A program made the position numbers and the translations under genes. From Nannocystis pusilla (GTDB lineage Bacteria > Myxococcota_A > Polyangia > Nannocystales > Nannocystaceae): DNA of 64,000 bases. The stretch covers positions 248,001 through 312,000 of the forward strand of contig NZ_JAIRAU010000028.1 in assembly GCF_020073745.1 (NCBI RefSeq), in the 5' to 3' direction. The notes under the pieces are model-generated. The model ran no database searches. It had not been told where the DNA came from and saw only the letters and a program-made list of their open reading frames with translations. This document shows, piece after piece, positions 49,266 through 58,605 of this stretch (its first letter is position 1; the number at the start of each line of letters is the position of its first letter).

Positions 49266-49832
49266 TCACAGCCACGAGCCGAGCATCAGCGACAGGAACA
49301 GCGTCTCGGCGACGCCCTTGCCCTCGAACTGGACCATGTCGATCACGCCCTCGGCCCCGAGCAGGAACCGCCGGCCGACGCGGCCCCAGATCCCGACGCC
49401 GGCGCCGTAGTGGTAGGCGTGGGCGGGGCCGCCGAAGTCGAGGCGGGCGCGGCCGGCGTCGAAGCGGTGGGTGTAGCCGCCGCGGAACAGCATGTAGCCG
49501 AACGCCCGACGGTTGACGGCGCCGAGGCGCAGCTCGGGCGAGGCGTGGAACGAGCGGTCGAAGCCGTGCGCGCGGCGGTCGACCATCTCGTAGGCGGCGC
49601 GCAGGCCGAACGCCAGCGCGAACCCGTCGAAAGCCCGGAACGCGCCGGCCGAGCCGCCGACCGCCCCGCCGATGTGCCCGGTGGACAGCACGAACGCGGC
49701 CGGGTCGACGCGCAGGTAGCCGCGCGTGCAGCCCATCGCCTGTCTCTCGCGCCAGACCGGGCACGGCGCCGACGCGGCCGCCACCGCCGGGAGCAGCCCG
49801 ATCGCAAGCCCCAACGTGGCCGCCCAGCGCAT
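49266..49832 (-). CDS. Outer-membrane-like protein, paralogue B
   Basis: 188 residues. Signal peptide MRWAATLGLAIGLLPAVAAASA, then CPVWRERQAMGCTRGYLR matching paralogue A (CPxWxERQxMxCxRGY). The two Cys 13 apart could form a disulfide. Barrel-like alternation follows (GYMLFRGGYTHRFD, HYHYGAGVGIWGR-type) and it ends LFLSLMLGSWL. Clearly a tandem duplication with paralogue A, well diverged. Unknown function. Confidence 0.75.
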   Translation of the reverse strand: MRWAATLGLAIGLLPAVAAASAPCPVWRERQAMGCTRGYLRVDPAAFVLSTGHIGGAVGGSAGAFRAFDGFALAFGLRAAYEMVDRRAHGFDRSFHASPELRLGAVNRRAFGYMLFRGGYTHRFDAGRARLDFGGPAHAYHYGAGVGIWGRVGRRFLLGAEGVIDMVQFEGKGVAETLFLSLMLGSWL

Positions 49833-49865
49833 CGACCGGCAACTGTGACCGCACTCGTACCCGCG

Positions 49866-49914
49866 GCAATTGTCGCCCGCAGCGGCAGCGACACGCCGCA
49901 CAGGCGACAATTGC
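49866..49914. promoter_or_regulatory. 12-bp perfect inverted repeat between paralogue B and ndk
   Basis: GCAATTGTCGCC (49866-49877) and its exact reverse complement (49903-49914), 25 bp apart, in the 147-bp divergent interval. It could be two half-sites of a regulator or a transcript hairpin controlling either gene. Confidence 0.55.
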
Positions 49915-49979
49915 GCCCCGTCACGCGCCCGCCTCTTTACGCCCCGCGCGCCTCTGCTAGCCTGCGCGCCACGAATCGC

Positions 49980-50399
49980 ATGCAACGCACCTTCGCCATC
50001 ATCAAGCCTGACGCCGTCGCCGCCGGTCACCAGGGCGGCATCCTCGCCGCGCTCCAGGAGGCCGGTCTGCGCCTCGTGGCCATCAAGAGCCTCCGCCTCT
50101 CCACCGCCCAGGCCGAGGGCTTCTACGCCGTCCACTCGGCGCGCCCGTTCTTCCGCAGCCTCGTCACCTTCATGACCGAGGGTCCGGTGGTCGCCATGGT
50201 GCTCGAGGGCGAGGACGCGATCGCCCGCTGGCGCAACCTGATGGGCCCGACCGACGCCACCAAGGCCGGCAAGGACACCCTCCGCGGCCGCTTCGGCACC
50301 AGCATCGAGCGCAACGCCACCCACGGCTCCGACGCCCCCGAGACCGCCGCTTACGAGATCGGCTTCTTCTTCAGCGGCCTCGAGCTCGCCGGCCTCTGA
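49980..50399 (+). CDS. ndk: Nucleoside diphosphate kinase
   Basis: Balances nucleoside triphosphate pools. 139 residues, normal length. N-terminal RTFAIIKPDAV and the active-site block NATHGSD, with the phosphorylated His, are intact. ATG 49980 follows the paralogue B promoter region. It is followed by three copies of a short GGGCC-TCC-GGCCC hairpin. Confidence 0.97.
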   Translation: MQRTFAIIKPDAVAAGHQGGILAALQEAGLRLVAIKSLRLSTAQAEGFYAVHSARPFFRSLVTFMTEGPVVAMVLEGEDAIARWRNLMGPTDATKAGKDTLRGRFGTSIERNATHGSDAPETAAYEIGFFFSGLELAGL

Positions 50400-50402
50400 C
50401 GT

Positions 50403-50472
50403 CACGGGCCTCCGGCCCTGCTCCGCCACCCCCACGGGCCTCCGGCCCGTTCGCCCCACGGGCCTCCGGCCC
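50403..50472. repeat. Three copies of a GGGCC-TCC-GGCCC hairpin
   Basis: CACGGGCCTCCGGCCC occurs at 50403, 50433 and 50457, with 14 bp and 8 bp of spacer between copies. Each folds into a 5-bp G/C hairpin with a TCC loop. It lies between ndk and rlmN. Terminator-like but without a T-run; distinct from the CATG repeat family. Confidence 0.85.
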
Positions 50473-50495
50473 TGACCGTCCCCCCCACCTGTCCC

Positions 50496-51659
<1,164 letters not shown>

Positions 51660-51739
51660 AGCTCCAGTGCGCGCGGGCGCGGCCGAATCCGCGCGGCCGC
51701 GCCGGCGCAGGCCCGTGGTAGTCTCGCCTCCGACACGTC

Positions 51740-54700
51740 GTGGTCGACCCCGGCGACATCCGCACGAGGCCTCCCGGCGCGCCGGAGCTGGCCGAGACCA
51801 CGGCCCCGCCGGCGCGTCCGCACGATCCGCTGGCGACCGTCGTCAACGCGACGCCGCCGTGGGAGTCGGCCGCCCCGGCCGGGCGCGACGGCGGCGACCC
51901 GCCGCGGATCGGCCGCTTCGTGGTCCTGCGCGAGGTCGGGCGCGGGGCGATGGGGGTCGTCTACGCCGGCTACGACGACGAGCTCGACCGCCGCGTCGCG
52001 CTCAAGCTGGTCCAGACCGGCAGCCACGACGACCCCTCGCTCGGCCGCGCCCAGCTGCTGCGCGAGGCCCAGGCGCTGGCCCGGCTGATCCACCCCAACG
52101 TCGTCGCCGTGCACGAGGCCGGCGAGTTCCACGGCGCCGTCTTCATCGCCATGGAGTACGTCGACGGCGTCGACCTCCAGCACTGGCTGGCCCACAAGCC
52201 CCGCAGCTGGCGCGAGGTCGTGGCCGCCCTGCGTCAGGCCGGCGAGGGCCTGCGCGCCGCCCACGAGGTCGGCCTCATCCACCGCGACTTCAAGCCGAGC
52301 AACGTCCTCGTCGGCGCCGACGGCCGCGTGCGCGTGGCCGACTTCGGGCTCGCCACCCGGCGCGGAAGGACAGGTGCTTCAGGACATGTCTCTGGGACCA
52401 TGTCCTCGTCGACATCCCCGGCCCTGGTCACCCTGGCCGGCAGCGGCGCGCTGGTCGGCACGCCGGCGTACATGGCCCCGGAGCAGCTGCGGCGCGAGCC
52501 GGCGACCGCCGCCAGCGACCAGTTCGCGTTCTGCGTCACGCTGTGGGAGGCGCTCTACGGCCGCCGGCCGTTCGCCGGCGACAGCCTCGAGAGCCTCGCC
52601 GAGGACGTGCTGCGCGGCCAGCTCTCGCCCGCCCCGCCCGACCCGCGGGTGCCGGCGTGGGTGCACGCGCTGCTGCTGCGCGGCCTCGCCGTCGACCCCG
52701 CGCGCCGGTTCCCCGGCCTCGGCGAGCTGCTCGACGCGCTCGCCCACGACCCCGAGGCCGAGCGCCTGCGCCGGCGCCAGCGGCTGCGCCAGATCGCCGT
52801 CGCCGTGGCCGCCACCGTCGTCGTCGTCCTCGGCGGCGTCGCGGCCACCCGCGCGCTCGTCCGCGCCGCCCACGAACGCCGCGCCGAGGCCCGCCTCGAC
52901 GCCCTGCGCGAGCAGTCCGCGCAGCTCACCGCCGCCGGCAAGCGCGACGAGGCCGCGCGCCTGTTCGCCGCCTTCGTCGCCCTGCCCGACAACCGCGGCA
53001 CCGCGGCCCTCGCCGCCGCCTTCCGCGAGTGGGGCGACGCCCAGACCGACCCCGCCGCCGCCATCGACGCCCACGCCGGCGCCTACATCGCCGCGCGCAC
53101 CCCCGCCGACCAGGCCGCCGCCCTGCGCAGCCTCGCCATGCGCCTGGCCGACAGCGGCGCCTTCGCCGAGTCGGCCGCCGCCCTCGCCGCGCTCGACGCC
53201 CGCGCCCCCGAGCTCGCCGGCGACCCCGAGCTCGCCAGCCTGCGCGTCGCCGCCGCCCTCGACCGCCGCGACCTCCCGGCCGTCCGCGCCGCCCTCGACC
53301 GCCTGCCGGCCGGCGACCCGAAGAGGACTTACGGACATGTCCTCGAGCACCTGTCCACAGGGGCAGCCATCCCGCGCGCCGCGATCGGCCACAGCCTGGC
53401 CCGGGCGCACGTGTTCCAGCTCGACGACCTCGACGGCGACGGCCGGCCCGAGCTCGTCACCGCCTCCGACCTGCGCGGCAGCGCGGTGGTGCTGCGCGCC
53501 GACGCTGCCCTGACCCGCCTCGCCGAGGTGCCGCTGAAGCAGCAGGACGTCGCCCCGCGCCTGCTCCCGCCCGCGCTGGCTGACGTCCCGCTGCTCATGC
53601 TCGGCACCCCCAACCCCGACGGCGCCGGCGACAGCAAGATCCGCTACGGCCTCTACCCGACCACCGGCGGCCCGCCGGTGTACGAGTGGGCCGACAGCAA
53701 GGTCATCGGCAGCGCCGTCGCCGACCTCGCCGGCACCGGGCGCTTCGCGCTCTACACCGGCAGCGGCCCCTACGCCCGCAAGCTGCGGCGGATCGACCGC
53801 GACCCCGCCGGCGCGTGGCGCAGCGGCCCGGCGCACCCGCCCACCGACGCCGTCACCTCCGACATCCACACCGTCGCCGCCGGCGACGTCGACGGCGACG
53901 GCCGCCCCGAGCTGGTCGTCGTCACCGGGCCGTGGACCGGCTACGACGTGCGCGTGCTGAAGGCCGGCGACGACGGCGAGCTGCGCCAGCTGGCCCGCCG
54001 CAGCTTCGGCTTCATCGAGACGATCGCGCTGCTGCGCGGCGGCAGCGAGCTGCGGATCGCCGCGGCCAAGCGCGACGTCTACGACAACGCCGGCCGCTTC
54101 TCCGAGGCCGCCCCGTTCGGCGAGCCGGCCGGCGTGTACGTCCTCGCGGTCGTCGGCGAGACGCTCGAGATCCGCCAGTTCTTCCCGCTCGGCGGCCCCG
54201 ACAAGGGTGACGCCGCCCGCCAGCTCCACGCCGCCGACCTCGACGGCGACGGCACCCAGGACCTGCTCGCCGAGGCGCCCTACCAGCTCGCGCTGTACCG
54301 CGGCGGCGAAGACGGCCTGATCGAGCCGCTCGAGCTGCCCGGCTTGGCGCTGCTGGCCGCCGCCGACTTCGACGACGACCGCGAGGCCGAGCTGCTGGTG
54401 CGCGCCACCGGCCACCCCGACGACTATCTGATCCTCGGCGCCGGCGACGTCCCGCTCTCGCAGGTCCCGCGGCCCGCCCCCGCGGCCCGACCGATCCGCC
54501 CCGACCTCGACGACCCCGCCATCGCCGACGCCTGGCAGCACGCCGAGGAGCTGGCCGCGATCGGCCTGCCGCGCCGCAGCGCCGCCGAGCTGGCCACCAT
54601 CGCCCGTCTCTCAGGACATGCCCATGAGGACATGCTCCTTCGGGCAGCCGACCTCTACGCCGCCGCCGCCGACCACGCCGCCGCCGCCGAGCACTACCTC

Positions 54701-56230
54701 GCCGCGGCCGGCCGCCCCGACCTGGCCGACGCCGCGCTCGCGGGGGCGATCCGCAGCCGCCGCGCGCTCGGCGAATTCGCCGACGCGCAGCAGCTCGCGG
54801 CCCGCCGCGCCGCCCTGCCCGGCCTCGACCTGCGCGTGCGCAACGAGGCCGAGGCCGAGCTGGCCGCCCTCCGCCGCGCCACCGCCGAGCGCCCGCGCTT
54901 CGGCCTCCGCTTCGACCGCCCGCTCGACCCCGCCTGGCAGATCGGCGACCCGCTGGCGTTCGCCCGCCGCGGCGGCGCCGGCAGCCTGTCCCTTCAGACA
55001 TCCACCGACCCCGTCATCGCCGAGTACCCGCTCGAGTGGGACGGCGGCACCATCGCCATCGCCGTCGAGGCCGCGTTCGAGCACCTCGAGTGGGGCACCG
55101 CCGTGACGATCGCCCTCACGGCGCCCGACAGCGACGACGTGTACCTCGGCGTCCGCTTCGAGGCGCGCGAGCGGTCCGAGCGCCCGGTGCAGGCGATCTC
55201 CGCCGTCACCGGGCCGAACGGCGGCGAGCAGTACCACGCGCTCCAGCCCGGTCCGGGCCGCCGCGTCCGCATCGAATTCAGCCACTACCCCGACCTCGGC
55301 GTCCTCCGCGTCGAAACCAGGCAGGGCGACGGCGAACCCGTGCGCTCGCTGGACGCCATCAGCCCGAAGACCCCGCCGCGCGGGCCGCTGCGCCTGCGCA
55401 TCCTCAATAAACCTGTCCAATCGGACAGCACCTCGCGGGTCGACGTGTTCGCCGTCGATCTCGTCGGCCTGCGCGCCGGCGGCCCGCCGCCGCCCGCCGG
55501 CGCCGACGAGTGGCACGAGGTCGCCCGCCTGATCGCCGAGGAGGAGATCGATCCGGCGCTGCAGCGCCTCGCCGGCGCCCCGGCGGCCAGCGCCGCGGAT
55601 CTGTGGCGCATCGACCTGCTGGCCCGCGCCGGTCGCATCGACGAGGCCGCCGCGGCGCTGCGCGGCGCGCTGACCGGCCTCGCCGAGGACCACCCGTTCC
55701 ACGCGCGCCTGCGCCAGCGACTCATGCGCGACCCCGACAACTTCGTGCTCGCCGCCAGGGACGCCCTCGGGCCCGCGCTCTACGACATCCTGCTCGACTT
55801 CCAGCGCCTCGAGTACACCTGGACCCCGGCCCGCGTCCGCTTCCACCTCACCGACCTCGCCGCGCTGCCGCTCGCCCCGTCGGCGAAGGCCGGTCCCGAG
55901 GCCCTGCAGCACCACCGGCACGCCCTGCTCCTGCGCGGCCTCGCCTGGCAGCGCGCCGGTCGCGACGACCTCGCCGTGCGCGACCTCGAGGCCGTCGTCC
56001 CGCTGCTCGTCGACGAGCCCGCGATCGTGCGCATGTACGTGCTGCGCCGCCTGCTCGAGAGCAGCATCCGCCTGCGCGACGCCAGGCGTGCGCGCCGCTG
56101 GATCACCGCCGCGCTCACCGAGTCGCCCGCCGGCGAGATCCTGCTCGAGACCATCCGCAAGCGCCCCGGCGTCGCGGCGCTGTTCACCCCCGCCGACTGG
56201 GACCGCTTCGAGGCCGTCGCGCGTCGCTGA
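51740..56230 (+). CDS. Large transmembrane Ser/Thr kinase with VCBS/FG-GAP-like repeats
   Basis: 1496 residues from GTG 51740. Kinase domain about 58-330: P-loop REVGRGAMGVVYAGY, ALKLVQ, HRDFKPSNV, DFGLATR, APEQ. A transmembrane helix follows (IAVAVAATVVVVLGGVAATRALV, about 353-375). The outer part has helical repeats, then FG-GAP/VCBS-like blade motifs (LDDLDGDGRPELVTASDL, AAGDVDGDGRPELVVVTG, AADLDGDGTQDLLAE) and more TPR-like helices. The activation segment carries about 20 extra residues (TGASGHVSGTMSSSTSPAL) encoded by a four-unit repeat array. Further arrays lie at 53336 and 54617. It may sense an envelope ligand. Confidence 0.9.
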   Translation: MVDPGDIRTRPPGAPELAETTAPPARPHDPLATVVNATPPWESAAPAGRDGGDPPRIGRFVVLREVGRGAMGVVYAGYDDELDRRVALKLVQTGSHDDPSLGRAQLLREAQALARLIHPNVVAVHEAGEFHGAVFIAMEYVDGVDLQHWLAHKPRSWREVVAALRQAGEGLRAAHEVGLIHRDFKPSNVLVGADGRVRVADFGLATRRGRTGASGHVSGTMSSSTSPALVTLAGSGALVGTPAYMAPEQLRREPATAASDQFAFCVTLWEALYGRRPFAGDSLESLAEDVLRGQLSPAPPDPRVPAWVHALLLRGLAVDPARRFPGLGELLDALAHDPEAERLRRRQRLRQIAVAVAATVVVVLGGVAATRALVRAAHERRAEARLDALREQSAQLTAAGKRDEAARLFAAFVALPDNRGTAALAAAFREWGDAQTDPAAAIDAHAGAYIAARTPADQAAALRSLAMRLADSGAFAESAAALAALDARAPELAGDPELASLRVAAALDRRDLPAVRAALDRLPAGDPKRTYGHVLEHLSTGAAIPRAAIGHSLARAHVFQLDDLDGDGRPELVTASDLRGSAVVLRADAALTRLAEVPLKQQDVAPRLLPPALADVPLLMLGTPNPDGAGDSKIRYGLYPTTGGPPVYEWADSKVIGSAVADLAGTGRFALYTGSGPYARKLRRIDRDPAGAWRSGPAHPPTDAVTSDIHTVAAGDVDGDGRPELVVVTGPWTGYDVRVLKAGDDGELRQLARRSFGFIETIALLRGGSELRIAAAKRDVYDNAGRFSEAAPFGEPAGVYVLAVVGETLEIRQFFPLGGPDKGDAARQLHAADLDGDGTQDLLAEAPYQLALYRGGEDGLIEPLELPGLALLAAADFDDDREAELLVRATGHPDDYLILGAGDVPLSQVPRPAPAARPIRPDLDDPAIADAWQHAEELAAIGLPRRSAAELATIARLSGHAHEDMLLRAADLYAAAADHAAAAEHYLAAAGRPDLADAALAGAIRSRRALGEFADAQQLAARRAALPGLDLRVRNEAEAELAALRRATAERPRFGLRFDRPLDPAWQIGDPLAFARRGGAGSLSLQTSTDPVIAEYPLEWDGGTIAIAVEAAFEHLEWGTAVTIALTAPDSDDVYLGVRFEARERSERPVQAISAVTGPNGGEQYHALQPGPGRRVRIEFSHYPDLGVLRVETRQGDGEPVRSLDAISPKTPPRGPLRLRILNKPVQSDSTSRVDVFAVDLVGLRAGGPPPPAGADEWHEVARLIAEEEIDPALQRLAGAPAASAADLWRIDLLARAGRIDEAAAALRGALTGLAEDHPFHARLRQRLMRDPDNFVLAARDALGPALYDILLDFQRLEYTWTPARVRFHLTDLAALPLAPSAKAGPEALQHHRHALLLRGLAWQRAGRDDLAVRDLEAVVPLLVDEPAIVRMYVLRRLLESSIRLRDARRARRWITAALTESPAGEILLETIRKRPGVAALFTPADWDRFEAVARR
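52371..52417. repeat. 14-bp repeat, four units in a kinase activation segment
   Basis: Units at 52371 (CAGG), 52385, 52399 and 52413 (CATC). They lie in the reading frame between DFG and APE and encode TGASGHVSGTMSSSTSP, a Ser/Thr-rich insertion. Confidence 0.85.
53336..53368. repeat. 14-bp repeat, three units inside the large kinase gene
   Basis: Units at 53336 (CATG), 53350 (CCTG) and 53364 (CAGC). Encodes YGHVLEHLSTGAAI just before the first FG-GAP-like repeat. Confidence 0.78.
54603..54650. repeat. 14-bp repeat, four units inside the large kinase gene
   Basis: Units at 54603 (CCCG), 54617, 54631 and 54645 (CAGC). Encodes RLSGHAHEDMLLRAADL at the start of a TPR-like helix. Confidence 0.78.
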
Positions 56231-56287
56231 CGGTTGTTGCCGGTCGCCGCGCCCGCCGGCTAATGTGGGATAGAGGAGGAGACCGCG

Positions 56288-56530
56288 ATGGGGAAGGTCC
56301 GGGCCGCCGGCCCGCCGAAACTGGAGAGCGAGTCGCCGCTGCTGACGGCCGACGACCTCGCCGTGTGGTTCCACTGCTCGCGGCGGGCCGTCTACGACCG
56401 CGTCTTCCGCAACCAGATCCCCGGCGTGGTCCGCCTCGGCCGGCGCCTCTACTTCGACCGCGTCACCATCCAGGAGTGGCTCAAGCGCCGACTGCTCGCC
56501 GCCCCGCGCGACGACCTCGAGTTCCACTGA
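56288..56530 (+). CDS. Small helix-turn-helix (excisionase/MerR-like) DNA-binding protein
   Basis: 80 residues from ATG 56288 with a strong AGGAGG site. The sequence LLTADDLAVWFHCSRRAVYDRVFRNQIPGVVRLGRRLYFDRVTIQEWLKRRL is a typical helix-turn-helix of the excisionase family. No integrase or phage gene is near, so a housekeeping regulator is likelier than an excisionase. It follows the kinase gene by 57 bp. Confidence 0.82.
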   Translation: MGKVRAAGPPKLESESPLLTADDLAVWFHCSRRAVYDRVFRNQIPGVVRLGRRLYFDRVTIQEWLKRRLLAAPRDDLEFH

Positions 56531-56535
56531 GCCGC

Positions 56536-56560
56536 AGACATGTCCCTCCGGACATATCGC
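56536..56560. repeat. 14-bp CATG repeat, two units
   Basis: Units at 56539 (CATG) and 56553 (CATA), filling most of the 40-bp gap between convergent stop codons. Confidence 0.82.
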
Positions 56561-56570
56561 TCGCAATTAA

Positions 56571-57572
56571 CTAATGCGAGTAGCGGAAGATCCGCCCGCC
56601 GCCCTTCTCGAACTCGAGGCGGAAGCCGAAGCCGAACTCGATCAGCCCCGTGCGCGGGTCGATCAGCTGCGGCGGCGGGTTGTTGAACGGCGCCGCCGCG
56701 CGGATCGCCCGGATCGCCTCCTCGTCGAGGAAGTCGAGCCCGCACGAGCTGTCGGTCGAGATCCCGTTGACCGACCCGTCCGGGTTGAGCTTGATGAACA
56801 GGCGAGTGACGCGGGGGATGGTGCCGTACTTGGTGCCGCTGGGGTCGCGCGCCCGGTGGACCTCTTCGGGCCGCCAGCGATCGGCCACCGCGTCGCGGAT
56901 CCGGTTGAAGAACGACGCGTACTTCCAGCGGCGCGAGTTCAGCATGTTCTCGGCGCCCTCGGGGACGTCGTCGTCGATGCTGTCGAACGTGCCCGCCTGG
57001 CCGAGCGCCCGCTCCATCGCCCCGGGCGTGCCGCGCAGGCCGGGGTTGCCGCCGGGCGAGGTGCGGCCCGGGGACAGCGGCAGCGGCCCGAGCGGGCCCG
57101 GATCGACCTGCGGGCCCTCCGGCTGCTGCCCCTCGGCGAGGCTCGGCGCCTGCGGGCGCGACGGCCCCTTCACCTGCGAGTTGTCGGCGTCGGGGCGGCC
57201 CGGCAGGAGCGGCAGCCCGCCCGGCGTCGGCCGCACGTTGGGCGCGCGCGTCTCCTTGTCGGTCGACTGGTCGAACTCCGACACGTACTTGGCGTCGTCG
57301 GGCACCGACTCCTTGCGCACCCGGTCCTGCTTGATCAGCCGGCCCGACTGCTCCGGCGGGCGCGGCTGCGCCTCCGGCTCCGGCGGCGCCTCCTCCTCCG
57401 GAGGCACCAGCGCGACCTGCATCCACCCGTCCGAGCGCGGCAACGGCGGCGCGTCCCAGCCGAGCCCGATGAGCTGGTCGCCCACCGGCCACATGAGGAG
57501 ATGCACCAGCAGCGACGCGAGCAGCATCCAGACCACCAGGGTCAGGGCCGAGTTGTCGCGCTCGCGTCGCAT
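56571..57572 (-). CDS. TonB-like energy-transducing protein
   Basis: 333 residues from ATG 57572. One N-terminal transmembrane helix (ALTLVVWMLLASLLVHLLMW) with the short cytoplasmic start of TonB proteins, then a Pro/Glu/Gln-rich spacer. The C-terminal domain has TonB features (FFNRIRDAVADRW, TRLFIKLNPDGSV, LDEEAIRAIRAAAPFNNPP). The longer frame to 57641 adds a non-conserved basic extension and is rejected. No exbB/exbD nearby. Divergent from thyX. Confidence 0.85.
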   Translation of the reverse strand: MRRERDNSALTLVVWMLLASLLVHLLMWPVGDQLIGLGWDAPPLPRSDGWMQVALVPPEEEAPPEPEAQPRPPEQSGRLIKQDRVRKESVPDDAKYVSEFDQSTDKETRAPNVRPTPGGLPLLPGRPDADNSQVKGPSRPQAPSLAEGQQPEGPQVDPGPLGPLPLSPGRTSPGGNPGLRGTPGAMERALGQAGTFDSIDDDVPEGAENMLNSRRWKYASFFNRIRDAVADRWRPEEVHRARDPSGTKYGTIPRVTRLFIKLNPDGSVNGISTDSSCGLDFLDEEAIRAIRAAAPFNNPPPQLIDPRTGLIEFGFGFRLEFEKGGGRIFRYSH

Positions 57573-57630
57573 GGTCAGGGCCCAGTATACCCGCCTCGGC
57601 CGCCACCGGCTGGGGTATACCCTGCGGCCG

Positions 57631-58524
57631 ATGACCGTCACCGCCCGCCCGCTCTCTCCCGGCGCCGAGGCCCTCCTGGGGCGCGAGGTCCCCGTCCTCG
57701 ACCTCGGCTTCGTCCAGCCGATCGACTACATGGGCAACGACATCGACATCGTCCAGGCCGCCCGGGTCAGCTACGGCCCGTCGACGCGCAAGGTCCACGA
57801 CGACCGCGGCCTGCTGCGCTACCTCATGCGCCACCGGCACACCACGCCGTTCGAGATGTGCGAGGTCAAGTTCCGCTGCAAGATGCCGATCTTCGTCGCG
57901 CGCCAGTGGATCCGCCACCGCACGGCCAACGTCAACGAGATGTCGCTGCGCTACAGCGAGGCGCCCGACGAGTTCTACGTGCCCGCGCTCGAGCACGTCA
58001 CCTTGCAGTCGACGACCAACCGCCAGGGCCGCGACGCCGAGACCGCCGTCCCGCTCGAGCTGCGCGAACGCGTGCGCGCCCTGCTCCACGCCCGCCACGA
58101 CCAGCTCTACGCCGACTACCAGACCCTCGCCGGCGAGCTCGGGATCGCCCGCGAGCTCGCCCGCACGCTGCTGCCGGTGTCGCTGTACACGCAGTGGATC
58201 TGGAAGATCGACCTGCACAACCTGCTGCACTTCCTCGACCTCCGCATGGACCCCCACGCGCAGGTCGAGATCCGCCTGTTCGCCGCCGCGATGGCCGACT
58301 TCGTCCGCGCGTGGGTCCCGCTGTCGTGGGAGGCCTTCGTCGACTACCGCCGCGAGGCCCTGCCCCTCACCCGCCTCGAGGCCCAGGCCCTCGCGCACAT
58401 GCTCCGCGGCACCGACGCCGACGAGGCCGCCGCCGCCGCCGGCCTCGCCGGCCGCGAGCTGCGCGAGTTCCACGACAAGGTCGCCCGCCTGCGCGCGCTC
58501 GGCGAGTCAAAGCCTGGCACTTAG
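57631..58524 (+). CDS. thyX: Flavin-dependent thymidylate synthase
   Basis: Makes dTMP from dUMP using FAD and methylenetetrahydrofolate. 297 residues. The ThyX motif is seen as RHRTANVNEMSLR (95-107), with the family FAD/dUMP blocks HTTPFEMCEVKFRCKMPIFVARQW before it and TQWIWKIDLHNLLHFLDLRMDPHAQ after. ATG 57631. A repeat array lies right after the stop, facing the convergent cytochrome gene. Confidence 0.96.
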   Translation: MTVTARPLSPGAEALLGREVPVLDLGFVQPIDYMGNDIDIVQAARVSYGPSTRKVHDDRGLLRYLMRHRHTTPFEMCEVKFRCKMPIFVARQWIRHRTANVNEMSLRYSEAPDEFYVPALEHVTLQSTTNRQGRDAETAVPLELRERVRALLHARHDQLYADYQTLAGELGIARELARTLLPVSLYTQWIWKIDLHNLLHFLDLRMDPHAQVEIRLFAAAMADFVRAWVPLSWEAFVDYRREALPLTRLEAQALAHMLRGTDADEAAAAAGLAGRELREFHDKVARLRALGESKPGT

Positions 58525-58573
58525 GACATGTTCTGCGGGGCATTGTCTCGCAGACATGTCGCACAGGACAGCC
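58524..58573. repeat. 14-bp CATG repeat array, four units
   Basis: Units at 58527, 58541 (CATT), 58555 and 58569 (CAGC), occupying much of the 80-bp convergent interval between thyX and the cytochrome gene. Confidence 0.88.
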
Positions 58574-58605
58574 GACGCGAAGCGGCCGCAGCCCCGCGCC
58601 CGTCG

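Noticed and set aside
56288..56530. Excisionase of an integrated element
   Set aside because: There is no integrase, attachment-site repeat or phage gene nearby, so the HTH protein is called only as a small DNA-binding protein.
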